The notes beneath the pieces are model-generated. The model was not told the DNA's origin, ran no database searches, and saw only the letters and a list, made by a program, of their open reading frames with translations. The position numbers and the translations under genes were made by a program. A stretch of DNA of 64,000 nt from Cryoendolithus antarcticus (lineage: Eukaryota > Ascomycota > Dothideomycetes > Cladosporiales > Cladosporiaceae): positions 620,001-684,000 of the forward strand of contig NAJO01000018.1 in the NCBI GenBank assembly GCA_002077065.1, given 5' to 3'. Position 1 is the first letter of the stretch, and each line of letters begins with the position of its first letter. Shown here piece by piece: positions 1 to 11,000 of the stretch.

Positions 1-1741
1 TATGGACGATAGTTAAGTCGACCACGTGCTGATACCGCTACACTAACCCACTGGAATGTCAATATTTGAAATAAGCGCTGTGCGATACTTTCCAGTAAGC
101 CATACGTGTGTTTGTGTTGGTTCTTCCCCACTATGGGCTCGGGCTGTACTTTGTGATAGACATGTGTTAAGCGCGAGCTTACCGTGATTCTCCACGTATG
201 CCGAAATGCATCGGCAGCCGTCGTGCACAACATAATACTTGCTCTACAGCTTGTAATCCCTTGATATCAAATTGAAGTCCGTACGTGTGGCACGCCTGGT
301 GGCTTTGAGCTCATATCCGATCGCAGCACATTGTTCCAGCATTGGAGGGAAGCGCCTTATCCGCTGCGGAGGACATAGCTATAAACCGGTAAGAGTACCA
401 TGACGGTCATCAGCAAGCGACTCTTTCTTTTAGCACGTGCAGGACTACTAGCCAGTACCTGCAAGTTCGTAGACCTCCTTTAGCTCACTACACATACTGT
501 GTTTCTGCTAATCTGTAAAACAGCCCTGAGCCGCAACAGCGTCGCATTTGCGCAGGCGATGCTTCTAAGTTCTCGTCCCTACAGGCGATTTATACTGAAG
601 TGCTTGATGTTAGAGCAGCCCTGCGCTAGAGACAGAAGTATAGCTGGCATGACACGAATACGCTGCTGTGAAAAATCAAATGGACTCAGTGACAGCCTAT
701 TAAGATTCAATGTTCGCCGTATACGCTCCTCATCGAGTCTCTCGCCGTTCAGCATCCCCTCTGAGATTTCGCCATAATTAGGACCTGAGACATCGCATCG
801 TCTGCGGCCGCTTCGTCTCGAAGTTTTGGCTTGACAGCAGTAGCGCAACCCGTTTATCTTCTAGCTCTAGCTCCGGCTCGGATTGCTACTCGTTGCTTGC
901 TGCGGTCCTTTCTGGGGAAGGTTCGTCTTCGACATCGTCGCGCACCGCTGTTCGAGCTCGTCCTCGCTTCTTGGTCTCTTCTCTTTGGGGATTTGCGCGG
1001 CTGCGGCTGCGAGCTTGCCGCTGAAGAAGGAGCGGATGTCCAACGGCATGCTCTACGGAAAGCAGTCCCGCGGGCAAGTAGAGTGCTTTAATTCAAGGTT
1101 TCGCTGCATGGCAGAAACGCCATGCTGCATGCTGGCTCGATGAACAAGAAAGACTGCGAATAAGGCCACGATACCACGCATCCTAAGAGAACGATGTGTA
1201 GTTGCCCCTCTCTGGAAAGTCCGGCCAAGGCGAGCGCTCTTCGTTCGCGGCACCTCGCAAGCCGCCCCATTGCAAGCTACTCCTTGCGATCGACTTCTCC
1301 GTACGGGAGTTGAGCTGGCTGATCATACGGTGTAGACCAAGAGCTACGAAGCAGTGTCCGGCCGGAAGCCTCGAGCTGACAAGGCGTGTTATGCAGCTGA
1401 TTCGTGGTGTTGGAAGCAACTACTTGCCTCTCTTCCGTCCTTGCCGGTGAACACTCCACAAGTCAAGCGCCCTACAAGGTTGCTTCAAGCATTCTCCTGG
1501 ATGTGGACACCCGAGTCCGCCACCACGGACTTGGACCTGCGACAATCGTGTGTACGAGCCGCACAAGACTCGCCCATCGTTGCAGCACAACTCGAAAGCG
1601 CCGGCCACTTGCCACGAATGTATGGTGTACTTCGATATGTCTCGTCCAAACAGCCACATCACTGCCGACAGAGGGCGTCCGCTCGTAGCCAGCGTCACTG
1701 CTGCCTGGTGAAAGGACATCGAAACCCGGCCGCAGACTGTT
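1..1741. other. Gene-poor stretch with possible decayed coding fragments
   Basis: I see no intact gene here. On the minus strand, 867-1049 reads MPLDIRSFFSGKL... followed by a lysine/glutamate-rich stretch, which looks like a protein N-terminus. It is stopped by two nearby stops, and another protein-like minus-strand frame follows at 579-848. The two may be remains of one gene broken by frameshifts and stops, but I do not recognise a family. The other open frames are short and of mixed composition. Confidence 0.3.
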
Positions 1742-2304
1742 CTATGCTGCTCCGTGCGAATACTTCAACCCAGTTGATGAGGGTAAGCACGAGAGTAGAC
1801 TAGCTTCAACGAGGATGTTCTCAATGCTCTGCGTTCTGCATGCACACCTTGAGAGTCCAAAGTGTAGGAAGTCTTCTGTACTCCGACCGAAAGCCGCTCC
1901 AGCGAGAATGTTCTCAATCTGCTCTGCATTCTGCATGCACGTCTTGAAGGATCCGAAGTGCATGAGATTGTCTTTGCTCAGACGGAAAGCAGGTTTAGCG
2001 AGGATAGCCTCGATCTGCTCTGCATTCTGCATGTACGGCTTGAAGGACCCGAAGTGGAGGAGGTTGTCTTTGCTCAGACGGAAAGCAGCGTTGACGCCGC
2101 GGCCGACGAATGCCGCACGTAGCGCAGTGAAGGTATTGATGTGGGCCAGATGATCGCTGATGGGCGAATGATCGCCGTCGCTCGTAAAGTACTTCTCATG
2201 TTGACTGTGGGCCAGAGCGCGTCGATCCTAGGGCGCGACGAGTGGTCCTTGCTCGCAATGAAAGGTAGCCAATTGTTGAGAAGCAAGTTAGCATTATTTG
2301 CCAC
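1742..2304 (-). pseudogene. Relic of an unrecognised repeat-containing gene
   Basis: The minus strand reads protein-like sequence from about 2304 down to 1742, but in two frames. An upstream frame (NNWLPFIASKDHSSRPRIDALW) is left near 2210. The text then continues in a second frame (KYFTSDGDHSPISDHL, then ALRAAFVGRGVNAAFRLSKD), which runs into the 32-residue repeats and stops at 1742. The second frame has an in-frame TAG upstream near 2230, so one frameshift or a lost intron is needed. I do not recognise the family. It could instead be an exon of a gene whose other exons I cannot see. Confidence 0.4.
1815..2104. repeat. Degenerate 96-bp tandem repeat, about three units
   Basis: Units begin near 1818, 1911 and 2007. 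The last two are exactly 96 bp apart and nearly identical over their first 50 bases (TCTGCTCTGCATTCTGCATG is shared). Read on the minus strand, each unit encodes a 32-residue repeat containing MQNAEQIE and RLSKDN..HFGSFK. The 1818 unit is more diverged. The length divides by three and the minus frame stays open across all units, so the repeat probably arose inside a coding sequence. Confidence 0.7.
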
Positions 2305-2739
2305 AGTGAGTGGCCCTTCATGAGACTATCTTACAGTGCACGGGCTTGCGAGACCTTACGGACGAATGGTGGTCCTCCCTGGCTCGATATATTGAAACTG
2401 GAATGAACCAGCCAGCGAACAATCGCACTGAGCAGCGTCACAGCCACGGGCCTCTTGCGTGAGGGCGTACATAGGGTCAAGGAGATATGGCCAGATGACG
2501 GGGAGTGCTAATTCTGGGAGATGTATCGTCGGCGCAGGGTTTTCCGGTTCAGAGGTAGTTGGCTAAGAGTTTGTGGGATCGATCGTGGCAGTCGTCAGGA
2601 AATTCGAGGAGCGGACTGGCCAAGAGATCCTTGGAAACCTGTAGCTGTCTTCAGCAAGCTCCCAGTCGTCTGCTGCATTGAGATCGACGTAGGAGACGGA
2701 TTTGAGCACGCCAACTGCAACTTGCTTCATCTGCTATAG

Positions 2740-3616
2740 GTAGACAGACATCGTGTGACACGTCGTGCTGGCTGAGTAGCGTGGCAGCTTGTTATTGAAG
2801 GTAACATAACAGTAATGTCGGATTGAAGCGTCTCTGCTCTCCACTTGATCAGCCTGTCGACACGTGGGACGCGAGGTCGCCACCATACGATGTGGCTGAC
2901 TGCAGATCATGTTACGATCAGCGCCGATGCCGTCATGGAGTGCCTCGAGCAGAATCTGAGACGGTCACGGTGCGACGGGGCTTCGTGCAATCAGTGTTGC
3001 ACTCCCTTATCGCTTCTCCGAGTAAGACTTGCGGCACTGTCGTCGTCTTTCCCCCTGACGCTGTATCACCGATCACGATGCTATACGTGCCACTTTGTAC
3101 CATACTCTTGAGCTCCTGCCGGTGTTTGCTGACAGGCAGAGCACTTCTCTGCGCGTAGAGCTGGGCGAGCTTTGGATCATCTTCATAAGCCCATTGCTCG
3201 AGTTCAAGAATATAACTTATCCTCTCACTTCCTTCGGCTGCCTTGCACTTCCCCCGCCTCCTCGTGGTCGCTACTACAGCTGGATCACATGCTTTCGCCT
3301 GCAGAGAATCTCCTGATATTGACGAAGATTGAAGCATGATCGGCGAGAGACTGGCATCCAGGACTGTGTGCAGGTTCGTGGAAGTCTCGACACTGGACGG
3401 AGGCAGTAGCATTTGAGGAAGCTCGGTCAGGTTCCGCCAGCATTCAGTCGTGCTCTGCTGCTCGATCAGATGTCTGAACGCAAGGATTCTAAATTCTCCT
3501 GTTCGATGCTGCAGTGCAATCAGCTGCGTCACTTTGCAATCCGTCTCTTGCGGTTTCAGTACTTGCTGGGTTTCGCTGGCCGGCAGTGTGTTTTTTTGTG
3601 CAGGCAGAGTGGTCAA
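2740..3616 (-). pseudogene. Decayed DEAH/RHA-type RNA helicase fragment
   Basis: The minus-strand frame 3616-2933 contains LPVSKHRQELKSMV, then a damaged Walker A (GDTASGGKTTTVPQ where this helicase class has GATGSGKTTQVPQ). A motif Ia-like CTKPRR follows, then a stop. In another frame from about 2940 down to 2740 a second, better motif Ia block appears (GADRNMICSQPHRMVATS), followed by a block matching the segment before motif Ib (V.F..KLPR........T). DEAH box, SAT motif and motif VI are absent. The locus is therefore a truncated, frameshifted helicase remnant of the DHX29/DHX36-like type, distinct from the intact helicase at 4880. Confidence 0.65.
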
Positions 3617-4879
3617 GACCGGAGTGTTTTGATCCCGTCTGGCTGAAGCTCAGCTCAAGTGTGCAACTTCACTGTACGTCCTCATCAAGGGTCTAGGATC
3701 GGTAGTAGAACTTCTCCAGTCGCGGCCGAGGTACCCGACTGTCCAGATAGCGGCGATGCAAGCCGGGCTACCCCGAACGATAAGTTGGATTGTAGAGCAG
3801 CAAGTAATCACGTGGAGATTGAGACTTGAGACTGATTGCAGCAGTGTTCGCTGACGCGAAGACATTAGGAGTATGTCTGCCCATGGGCGAATGCATCATC
3901 ACCGTCGGTCTATTGCTCGAACACTTGGCCTTATTCCCCGAAACGATCGCAGAGGTCTCTCCGTAGAGCAGAGCCAGCTGGCGGCCATCGTCCTAGGCCT
4001 CTTGTTCAGTTTCCAGCGCCGCCTCTCTTCACGGCCATACTGCTGACCGAGACCGGTATAACGTCCTTCCCAACAGCAGACGCACAGTTCCCACAGCTTT
4101 GCCCTGCTCACAGCACCTCTTCCAATGCCCTGCGGCGGCATGTCTGCAGTATGAGACATATGCTGAGATCGCGAGAGTTCTCTGTGAACGCCGAGATTTG
4201 AGGATGGCGCAGCGTTCGGTGCTTCTCGATGGTAAGGAGGAGAGCAAGAAGCTGGGTGGATCCGTCGATGCTCGAGCGTAGTGCAACGGGTTAGCGAAGC
4301 CACCGCTCTACCGCCACTTTCATTGGCGCCATGTTCACCGCATCAGAGGGGCGGCCGTGATGTCTCCGCGCGCATATCATAGTCGTAAAGCCAGTTCTCC
4401 ACTCGACGCTAACGCATACGACTATGGATGGCGTTGATACATGGCTATCAGTAGTGATTGCGTCGAAGGATACACGTATTGACCAGTAACGATGGTCATG
4501 GTGGAGTATGGAATTGATTGTCAAGAGGAGGGCTATAGACCGTCAGAGGAAGACTCATGAGGAGAGTTGGGAGAGGCAAGGACTCGACAAGAGGGTCTTA
4601 TGATCTTGGAACGCGACTATAACTGCAACGTGATGGGAGTTGTGGAGTTGCTGCAGGTGGACTCGACGACCATAGTATCTTGCGTACATTGTAGTCTACT
4701 ACGCGCTTACATAACAAGGTTGCTTGGCATATTATTGCCCCAAATCCGCGACCATAGTGAACTTCGCCGACGCGTGTAGTATCTTTCACCATCTTCAACA
4801 TTTGTCTTGCCATTTACTATTGCAATCTACTATTCTTACCACTATTCTTGCCACTCAAATTTCTTTAATATACTATACA
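3617..4879. other. Intergenic, upstream of the DEAH helicase
   Basis: Only short open frames with no recognisable motif occur here. The 150 bases before the helicase start codon are AT/pyrimidine-rich (ctattcttaccactattcttgcc type text), as expected for a fungal promoter and 5' leader. Confidence 0.4.
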
Positions 4880-7133
4880 ATGTCTTCCTCCGACCTTTCC
4901 GCTGGGCTACCTGGGCCAAAAACGAATGCGTTCAAACACGGCCAGCCATTTAGCGACAACTATTGGATACAGTTGCGAAAGGCGCAGGACCTCCCGGTCA
5001 CCAAAAGCCTTCAGCACCTTCGCGAAGTGCTGCTGAAGAAGCAGATAATGATCCTCGTGAGCGAGACTGGTTCCGGCAAAACGACTCAAGTGCCGAAAGC
5101 GTTTTTGAACGATCTTCCCCCGGGTCAGAAGATTGCACTTACGCAGAACCGCCGCATCACAGCGGATTCGGTACACCAGCATGTTCGTCCATATCAAGAG
5201 GGTTTAGACTGACATTGTCCAGATCGCCTACCGGCTTGCAGAGTTGCTGGACGTGTCCCTTCCCGGTGTTATTGGCCTTTGTCGTCGCGGCCTGTACCTT
5301 AGCGATGGCACGACGTTACTCCAAGTCGTGACCGATGGCGCATTGTTCGTACAGGCCAAAACGGACCCACTACTCTCGGCATATTATATCATTGTGATTG
5401 ATGAAGCGCATCAACACACCATTTCGACCGATCTGCTACTCGGTCATCTGAGATGGGTAGTGAAGCAAAGGGGCAACCTCAAGGTCATCATCATGAGTGC
5501 CACGATCGACTCCGCTCGCTTTCAGAGCTTCTTTTCTGGTTCGGTAGGTGAGAAGGTGCAGGGCCGGCAATTCGATGTGGCCATCAAGTACTTGAAGAAA
5601 AGGCCTGAAGGTGATAAGGCAGTCCAGGAGGTCATAATAAAGACGATCCTGCAGGCGCATCGCACCGAGCGTCCGGGCAATATCTTGGTCTTCGTGCCGG
5701 GCGTTGGGATGGTCAACGGCATCATCTATAACATCCGAAAGATGCTGAAAGGCCACGCGCATCAGCGACCATTCTTCCAGCCCCATGAAGCTGGTGAGCT
5801 TGAGCTATGGCCATTGTATGGCTCACTCCCTTCCGAGGACCAGGATCGCGCCATCATGTCACAGGCGCCACCACCTCGATACGGCAGGCCAGGGCGAAAG
5901 GTTATCATCGCGACCAATATTGCAGAGACCTCGATCACATTCTCCCGAGTGAGCATAGTGATTGACTCTGGTCTGGTCAATGCAAAGATCTGGAATCCCG
6001 AGACTGAGTCCTGGATCCTGCAACCGCAGCTTGCAAGCGAGGCCGTTGCTAGTCAGCGTGCCGGTAGAGCTGGTCGCACGCGAAACGGAGTATGTTATCG
6101 CATGTGCACGCAGAAGGACTTCGTGGAGCGGACTTCGCTACACTCTGTACCAGCCATACAAAATGGCGATATGGTCACCGAGTGTCTGGATCTCCTAGTC
6201 TTGCGTCATAATCCCATCGACTTCGAGTATATGGATCCGCCGGCACCGGAGACAGTCGGCAAAGCTCTCGAGATCTTGAAGGCTTTTGGTGCAATCAAGA
6301 CTGGCAAGAAGACTGGCTTGCAGGTTGAGCCCAACGGGCTCAAGCTTTCACACCTCCCGTGCAACATGTACAATGCAACGTTGCTTTTGGAAGGCCAGCA
6401 CTTCGGATGCCAAGACGAGGCACTCTCGCTAGTCGCGATGCTCGAGTCGATCGACGGCGATGATGTCTTCCTTCCGACGAAGACCGAGGAGCAGGGTCGC
6501 AAGCAGAACGAAGGCAAGATCTTCTTTCGACAAGACCGCGGTGATCATATCATGTACCTCAACATGTACCTCTCCTGGAGAAACGAATCCAGACTTGGGA
6601 CCGCCGATGCCTTCCTCCGCGAACGTGTCCTGAAGGGTAGCGTACTCCGAGCCGCCGACGCCCTCCGCAAACAGCTGCTCAAGGTGCTGATGGACAAGTG
6701 TGGCTGGAAAGATACGGCCGTCGGCCTCACGAACTCCAAGTTCTACACGCGGGTCCTCTGTGCGCTAGCTAACGCCAATCGCCTACGCATAGCGATGCGT
6801 GATCCCAGCGATGAGCGCGATCAAACGTGGCGGACAATGCGCACCGATCTCCCGTGCAGCCTGTACCAAGGTAGCTGCCAGCCCGATCTCAAAGAGCAGT
6901 GGATCGTCTACAACGAGAACTACGCCGGAGGTCAGCTCAGACTCGTGACGCCCATACCACTGGACATAATCCTATGGGCCTCGCCTCGCGGACCGGGTGA
7001 ACGCAACCTTACAGACAGTGACTTTGTCACCAATGCCCTTGTCGAGCGCATGATGGTGATGACCAAGCTGCCCGAGTCTCTGCTTCGGACCTCCATGCCT
7101 TCGCTCACAACACCATCGGCGCCCTCGGAGTAA
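4880..7133 (+). CDS. Divergent Prp43/DHX15-like DEAH-box RNA helicase
   Basis: Exons 4880-5170 and 5223-7133 are joined across a 52-nt GT-AG intron (branch CTGAC), giving about 733 aa. Prp43 of yeast is 767 aa. Visible helicase motifs are Walker A GSGKT near residue 64, motif Ia TQNRR near 88, Ib TDG, DEAH at 157-160, SAT at 189-191, NIAETS and QRAGRAGR. The winged-helix/HA2 region (ECLDLLVLRHNPIDFEYMDPP) and a C-terminal OB-like region (VYNENYAGGQLRLVTPIPLD) follow, so the protein should be an RNA-dependent ATPase. Motif II reads DEAHQHT instead of the usual DEAHERT and the N-terminus is short, so this is probably a diverged paralogue rather than the essential spliceosome/ribosome helicase Prp43. 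The TAA stop lies inside the first unit of the downstream repeat array. A decayed helicase of a different subtype lies 1.3 kb upstream. Confidence 0.88.
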
Positions 7134-7410
7134 CGGCGCGGCTGTCTCGCTGTCCTGGATCTTTTTGATGCCCCGGAGTGACTTCCGCGGCTTGTTTCAC
7201 ATTCCTTCTCAGTGCCCTGGAGTAACGTCCATGGCTGGTTTTTCTTCTGATGTCCCGGAGTAACTTCCGCGGCTGTTTTTTCTTTTGATGCACCGGAGTA
7301 ACTTCCGCGGCTTGTTTTGCAGTTCTTGTTAGTGCCCTGGAGTAACTTCCACGGCTTGCTTTCCTTTTGATGCCCCGGAGTGACTTCCGCGGCTTTTCGT
7401 CTTGGTGCCC
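7117..7410 (+). repeat. 3' repeat array of the DEAH helicase gene (array 1)
   Basis: Six clear units and one degenerate unit have the core CCCCGGAGTNACTTCCGCGG followed by a T-rich spacer. They start near 7117 (degenerate, overlapping the stop codon), 7166, 7213, 7249, 7288, 7332 and 7368, so spacing is about 36-50 bp. Units alternate between CCCCGGAG...CCGCGG and CCCTGGAG...CCAYGG versions. Each core is an imperfect inverted repeat able to fold as a hairpin. The distal end carries the CGCGGCTTTTCGTCTT form also found at the distal ends of arrays 2 and 3. Confidence 0.85.
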
Positions 7411-9221
7411 TGTGCGAGTGAGTCACCATGTGCACGACTGGGCAATGAGCAGTGGCTACGGTGTGAGTAGCAGGCTTCGTCCGGTGCCGTTGTACATAGA
7501 GAGCGTATTCATTGCATCTGGGAACACTGACTCAGTCATATCATCCCGTTCCACTCTTCGCCCTCGTGTCCTCAATTGCTGCTGGAATTTCTGAACTGAA
7601 TAGCCCACCCAGACCAGGCATTCGCCAAGTCTACCAGCGTGATGCAGCCGGTCGTCACCTTTACTGGCTTTGCTAAAGATGCCCGTGTCAAGTACCCAGG
7701 CAGGTAAGGGAAAGGCAGGGAGAGATACAGAGTGGTACATACATCTGAGGACGGAAAGCGTGTCTGACCCACGCTCGGAAGTGCCGGAGATTCGCGGTAA
7801 CAGAGAGGAGACTGTCGCTGCGGCGAGTGGCGTACGCTGTGGCAGGTGCAGTCGAAAGCAGATGATCCAGCATATGTGACAGCTTGCAGTGCTGGCCAGT
7901 AAGGTCACGTCGCCGACGATGCCGATGGACGGAGACTTAAGCGATGCTTTCGCGCTCGGGAGTGTCGAAAAACTGTCGCAGCGATGCTTCTGACTCACTG
8001 TATGCCGGTGCCGAGTAGGTGATACCCGACATGTACCAATGGCTGTGGAAGCAGTGTCGCACGACAATCAAGATGCGAAACAAGCCCACAGCATCAACTA
8101 TAAAGCCATTAGCATCGTCACCTCGACCACCGTCGACGACCACCACGAGTAAGGCCGCGTAGAAGAAGGCCTGCTTGTCAGGCCTTTGGCCTTTGGCCAT
8201 CGGGCTGCAGCGAGGATGAGGATGGGGTCGAGGTCGAGGTCGAGGACCAGGACAAGGTCAAAGTCAAGGTCGGGAGCACCAGCGTGGATGTAGCCTGCGG
8301 TGCGAGCCATAATGGTACGATTCATAGGATCTCGTCAGAGTCGTGACGGCTATGTCGCTTGCGGGGAATGGCGAACTGTGGCTAGATGCATAGGATCATA
8401 GAACGTGAGTCAATACCCAAGACACGTCCGGGCAGAGGGCCCTGCGAGCTACTGCGAGTAGCTGTGTTCGAGGTACCTCGAGTACGCTGCTACAAGAGTC
8501 TGCTATTGTAGCATCGAAGGAGCAAATTGTAGTGTCGAGGTCGTTGGGCGAGCGAAGGTCTGGGAGAGACTGTGGGACGGAAGAGAGTCGTTGAAGTGGC
8601 CAGAAGGCGTAGTCGCTGCAACGGCCAAGTCCACTGTGAGATGCGAAGTCGTCGGAATGGCAGCACGCTGAGGAAAGCCGATAAGTGCCGTACAGGTCCA
8701 GGACTGCGGCATGATGATTGCGTTGTAGTGGCGTGTGTAGTCCAGGTGCCGCGGGGATCCGTCTGGAATCCATCGAGGAGAAAGACCGAAATGAACCTGC
8801 TCATCATCTCGACGCCCCTCAACAATTGGCGCGTTCTAGCATGCTGGTTCATAAGTACCTTCCAACAGTGTAGAGAAAAGTCAAAAACCAGCGGGGAAGT
8901 GCGCATTGAGTACCTGCCAATGCCGTGTAAGCCAGTTGTCGACGTCTACATATGTATCCGAGAGCTGTGATTCCGACAGCGCGATGCTTCCATTCAATAC
9001 TGACTCCATCGACACATGATGCCGCATCTCTACCTCACGCCGCACGGTAGGTGAAGCTGGACCTAGCCGAGTTCGCAATACGATGTTGGTGAGTGGGACA
9101 AAACAGCGCTCAATGTTGCTACCATGTCTATAGTGAGAGCTACAGACACCATCAAGCCACCTCGCCGACACCCAAGATCAAGTAGCCACACTCGGCAGCA
9201 TCTCGACAACAATGGACATCA
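7411..9221. other. Intergenic between arrays 1 and 2
   Basis: No gene is supported. The longest frame (minus, 7456-8067, 203 codons) has no recognisable domain and a mixed composition. A short hexamer repeat lies at 8218-8275. Confidence 0.4.
8218..8275. repeat. Short GTCGAG-type hexamer repeat
   Basis: The plus strand reads GTCGAGGTCGAGGTCGAGGA, then diverged copies (caaggtcaaagtcaaggtcg). It is a simple microsatellite-like tract; the antisense frame through it gives an artificial Leu-Asp repeat. Confidence 0.7.
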
Positions 9222-9405
9222 GGCATCAAGACGAAAAGCCGCGGACGTGACTCCGGGCCATTAAAAAACAGCAACGCAAGTAAAACAAGCCGCGGAAGTT
9301 ACTCCGGGGCATCAAGAACAGTAACGCAAGTAAAACAAGCCGCGGAAGTTACTCCGGGGCATCATGAAAAAGAAAGCAAGCCGTGGAAGTGACTCCAGGG
9401 CACTC
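9222..9405 (-). repeat. 3' repeat array of the CCCH/Zn-cluster gene (array 2)
   Basis: Four units are visible on the plus strand as AAGCCGCGGAAGTTACTCCG-type cores near 9236, 9288, 9337 and 9377. On the minus strand, in the direction of the neighbouring gene, they read CCCCGGAGTNACTTCCGCGG. The first unit begins about 15 bases after the TGA stop of the gene at 9418. The most distal unit carries the AAGACGAAAAGCCGCGG form shared with the other arrays. Confidence 0.85.
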
Positions 9406-9417
9406 GTTCGAGACCAC

Positions 9418-10955
9418 TCATTCCTCCTCCTCCTCGGCGTAGTCGAGAGACTGCTCATCGTACGCAGCCCTCTCCTTGCCGAAGTTGTCCACCGCAACTG
9501 CATCGCCGAGGTCGACATCCATGCCATCGTGGTGCTGCGCGTGGGATGGAGCCTCGCTTGCGGTATCCATGCGAGTCTTCTTCAAGGCTGGCTCGCCCTC
9601 GCTCTCTACCTCACGTGCAGCTGCCGCTCGCTGACGCGCAGTTAGTCCCGGTCCACGCTTGGGGCCCGACTTGACGGGCGGCGCTTGCTGTTGCTGTTGC
9701 TGCTGCTGCTGCTGCTGCTGGGTCGTAGTGATAGAGGGAGCTGCCATCATCGCCCGTGGACCGCTTGGAGGACCGCTTGGAGCACTCGGAGCAGACGTGC
9801 CGAAATCTGTCACCCAAGCCCGCTGGCCAGTGCTGCTTATCGCATCACATCCGATGCATTGCCCTATTCCACCAGGCTGATAGTAGTAGGTATACTTGGC
9901 GCCCGAAGCATGTGTATTGGTCCGCTGCAAGACCTCACCGTCATACGGATCAGCAGCTGGCTGTGGTGGCGGAGCGGGAACACGAGGTAACAATGCGGGG
10001 GCGGGCGCTGGGCCCGACACTGGAGCCGGGGTGTAGCTCGGCTGAGGAGCTGGGGGAAGGCGCGGCAGAGGACGCGGCCAGTAGCTCCCTGGTGAAGCAG
10101 TCGGAGCACTCGGTCCCAGAGCCGGGGTGAAGCCTGATACTGGAGCTTGACCGAAGCTCGAGGCGGGGAGCTGGCCGTAGCTCGAGGGGGCTGGCCAGGG
10201 AAGAAAGCTCGATGCTGGACCCGGGGTGAAGCGCGGTGCTGGACCAGGGAGGAAGCGGCCAGCGGCTTGCGGCGGGACATTGTACTGGCTTGGGCCAGGA
10301 GCAGTCGGTGCTGCAGCCCGGTTGTACTTACTCTCCCGCTGCGTCGGTCCGGGAGGCTTCAGATATGCGCGAGGACGAGCGCGCACGTCTGCGGGAAGCC
10401 AGTCTTCCTCGTCCAAGACTTCCTGCAGCGTCATACCCTGCCAATTGGCGCAGAGTTTGCTCAGAGGCATGGGCTTGGGGACGACCTCGATCTTGTCCCA
10501 AGACATGCCCTCCTCACGAACCTTGTGCCTGTGCTCCCACTCCAGCAAGGTATAATCCGGCACTCTCCTCATCACCAAGTTCCAAGTCCCGTGGTTCCTA
10601 TTCGACGACTTCGGGACATTACACGTCGCATTCCCAAGGAAATGGCGGCACCCCGAGCAGGGGTCATTCGCGCCAGTACGGTTCTTCTTGTCGCACTGTC
10701 ATCTGTCAGTCTAGCCGATACCATAGTCGCACGCGCGCGACATACCTTCAAGCCTCGATTGAGGCAGCGCTCGCAGATCACGCCCATCCTCATCCACTCA
10801 TCGTCGACCGGCAGGCTTGCATGCTCCGGCAACGGCTGCATCGCCGGATCGAGATTTGCATGGTGCAGGCCATTGCACCCCTCCCCATTCTTGCACTCTC
10901 CCCTCGGCCAAAGCGTGCACGCCCTTCTCTGCGAGTTCACTTCGTCGCGTTCCAT
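9418..10955 (-). CDS. Nuclear-type protein with CCCH finger, Zn2Cys6-like cluster and polyQ
   Basis: Exons 10955-10746 and 10695-9418 are joined across a 50-nt intron (donor GTATGT, branch CTGAC, phase 0), giving about 495 aa. A CCCH finger is visible at C13-x7-C21-x5-C27-x3-H31. Directly after it comes a six-cysteine motif split by the intron, C61-x2-C64-x6-C71-x11-C83-x2-C86-x7-C94, close to the Zn(II)2Cys6 spacing. The middle is rich in Pro/Ala/Gly with repeated PGPAP-like blocks. A run of about 12 glutamines, a basic KK.R patch and a poly-Glu C-terminus follow. A nucleic-acid-binding or regulatory role is inferred; I do not recognise a named family. The leader upstream of the ATG is a CGCAAC/CGTAAC repeat. 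Its 3' flank carries repeat array 2. Confidence 0.75.
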
Positions 10956-11000
10956 TGTTGCGATTGCTGCGGTTACGGTTGCGGTTGCGTTTACGTCGAG
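10956..11000 (-). repeat. CGCAAC-type microsatellite in the 5' leader
   Basis: Immediately upstream of the ATG at 10955, the minus strand reads CGCAACCGCAACCGTAACCG and further variants. It is a degenerate hexamer tract in what should be the 5' untranslated leader. Its reading frame does not match the gene, so I treat it as non-coding. Confidence 0.6.

Noticed and set aside
1354..1803. 149-codon plus-strand open frame
   Set aside because: No motif, and the minus strand overlaps the repeat relic with more protein-like text.
4880..7133. Calling the helicase the essential Prp43
   Set aside because: Motif II and the N-terminus differ from the highly conserved Prp43, so I keep it as a diverged paralogue.
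6932..7435. Minus-strand open frame with a repeated KAAEVTPGHQ peptide, and the matching plus-strand frame at 13728-14045
   Set aside because: The peptide repeat is produced by reading the 3' arrays in antisense. It runs over the end of the helicase gene on the wrong strand, and units change frame because spacers vary in length.
7456..8067. 203-codon minus-strand open frame in the gap after the helicase
   Set aside because: No recognisable motif, mixed composition, and no sign of codon bias. I treat it as chance.
9222..9405. CRISPR-like array
   Set aside because: Spacers vary in length and are similar to one another, the core is not a constant repeat, and the genome is eukaryotic.
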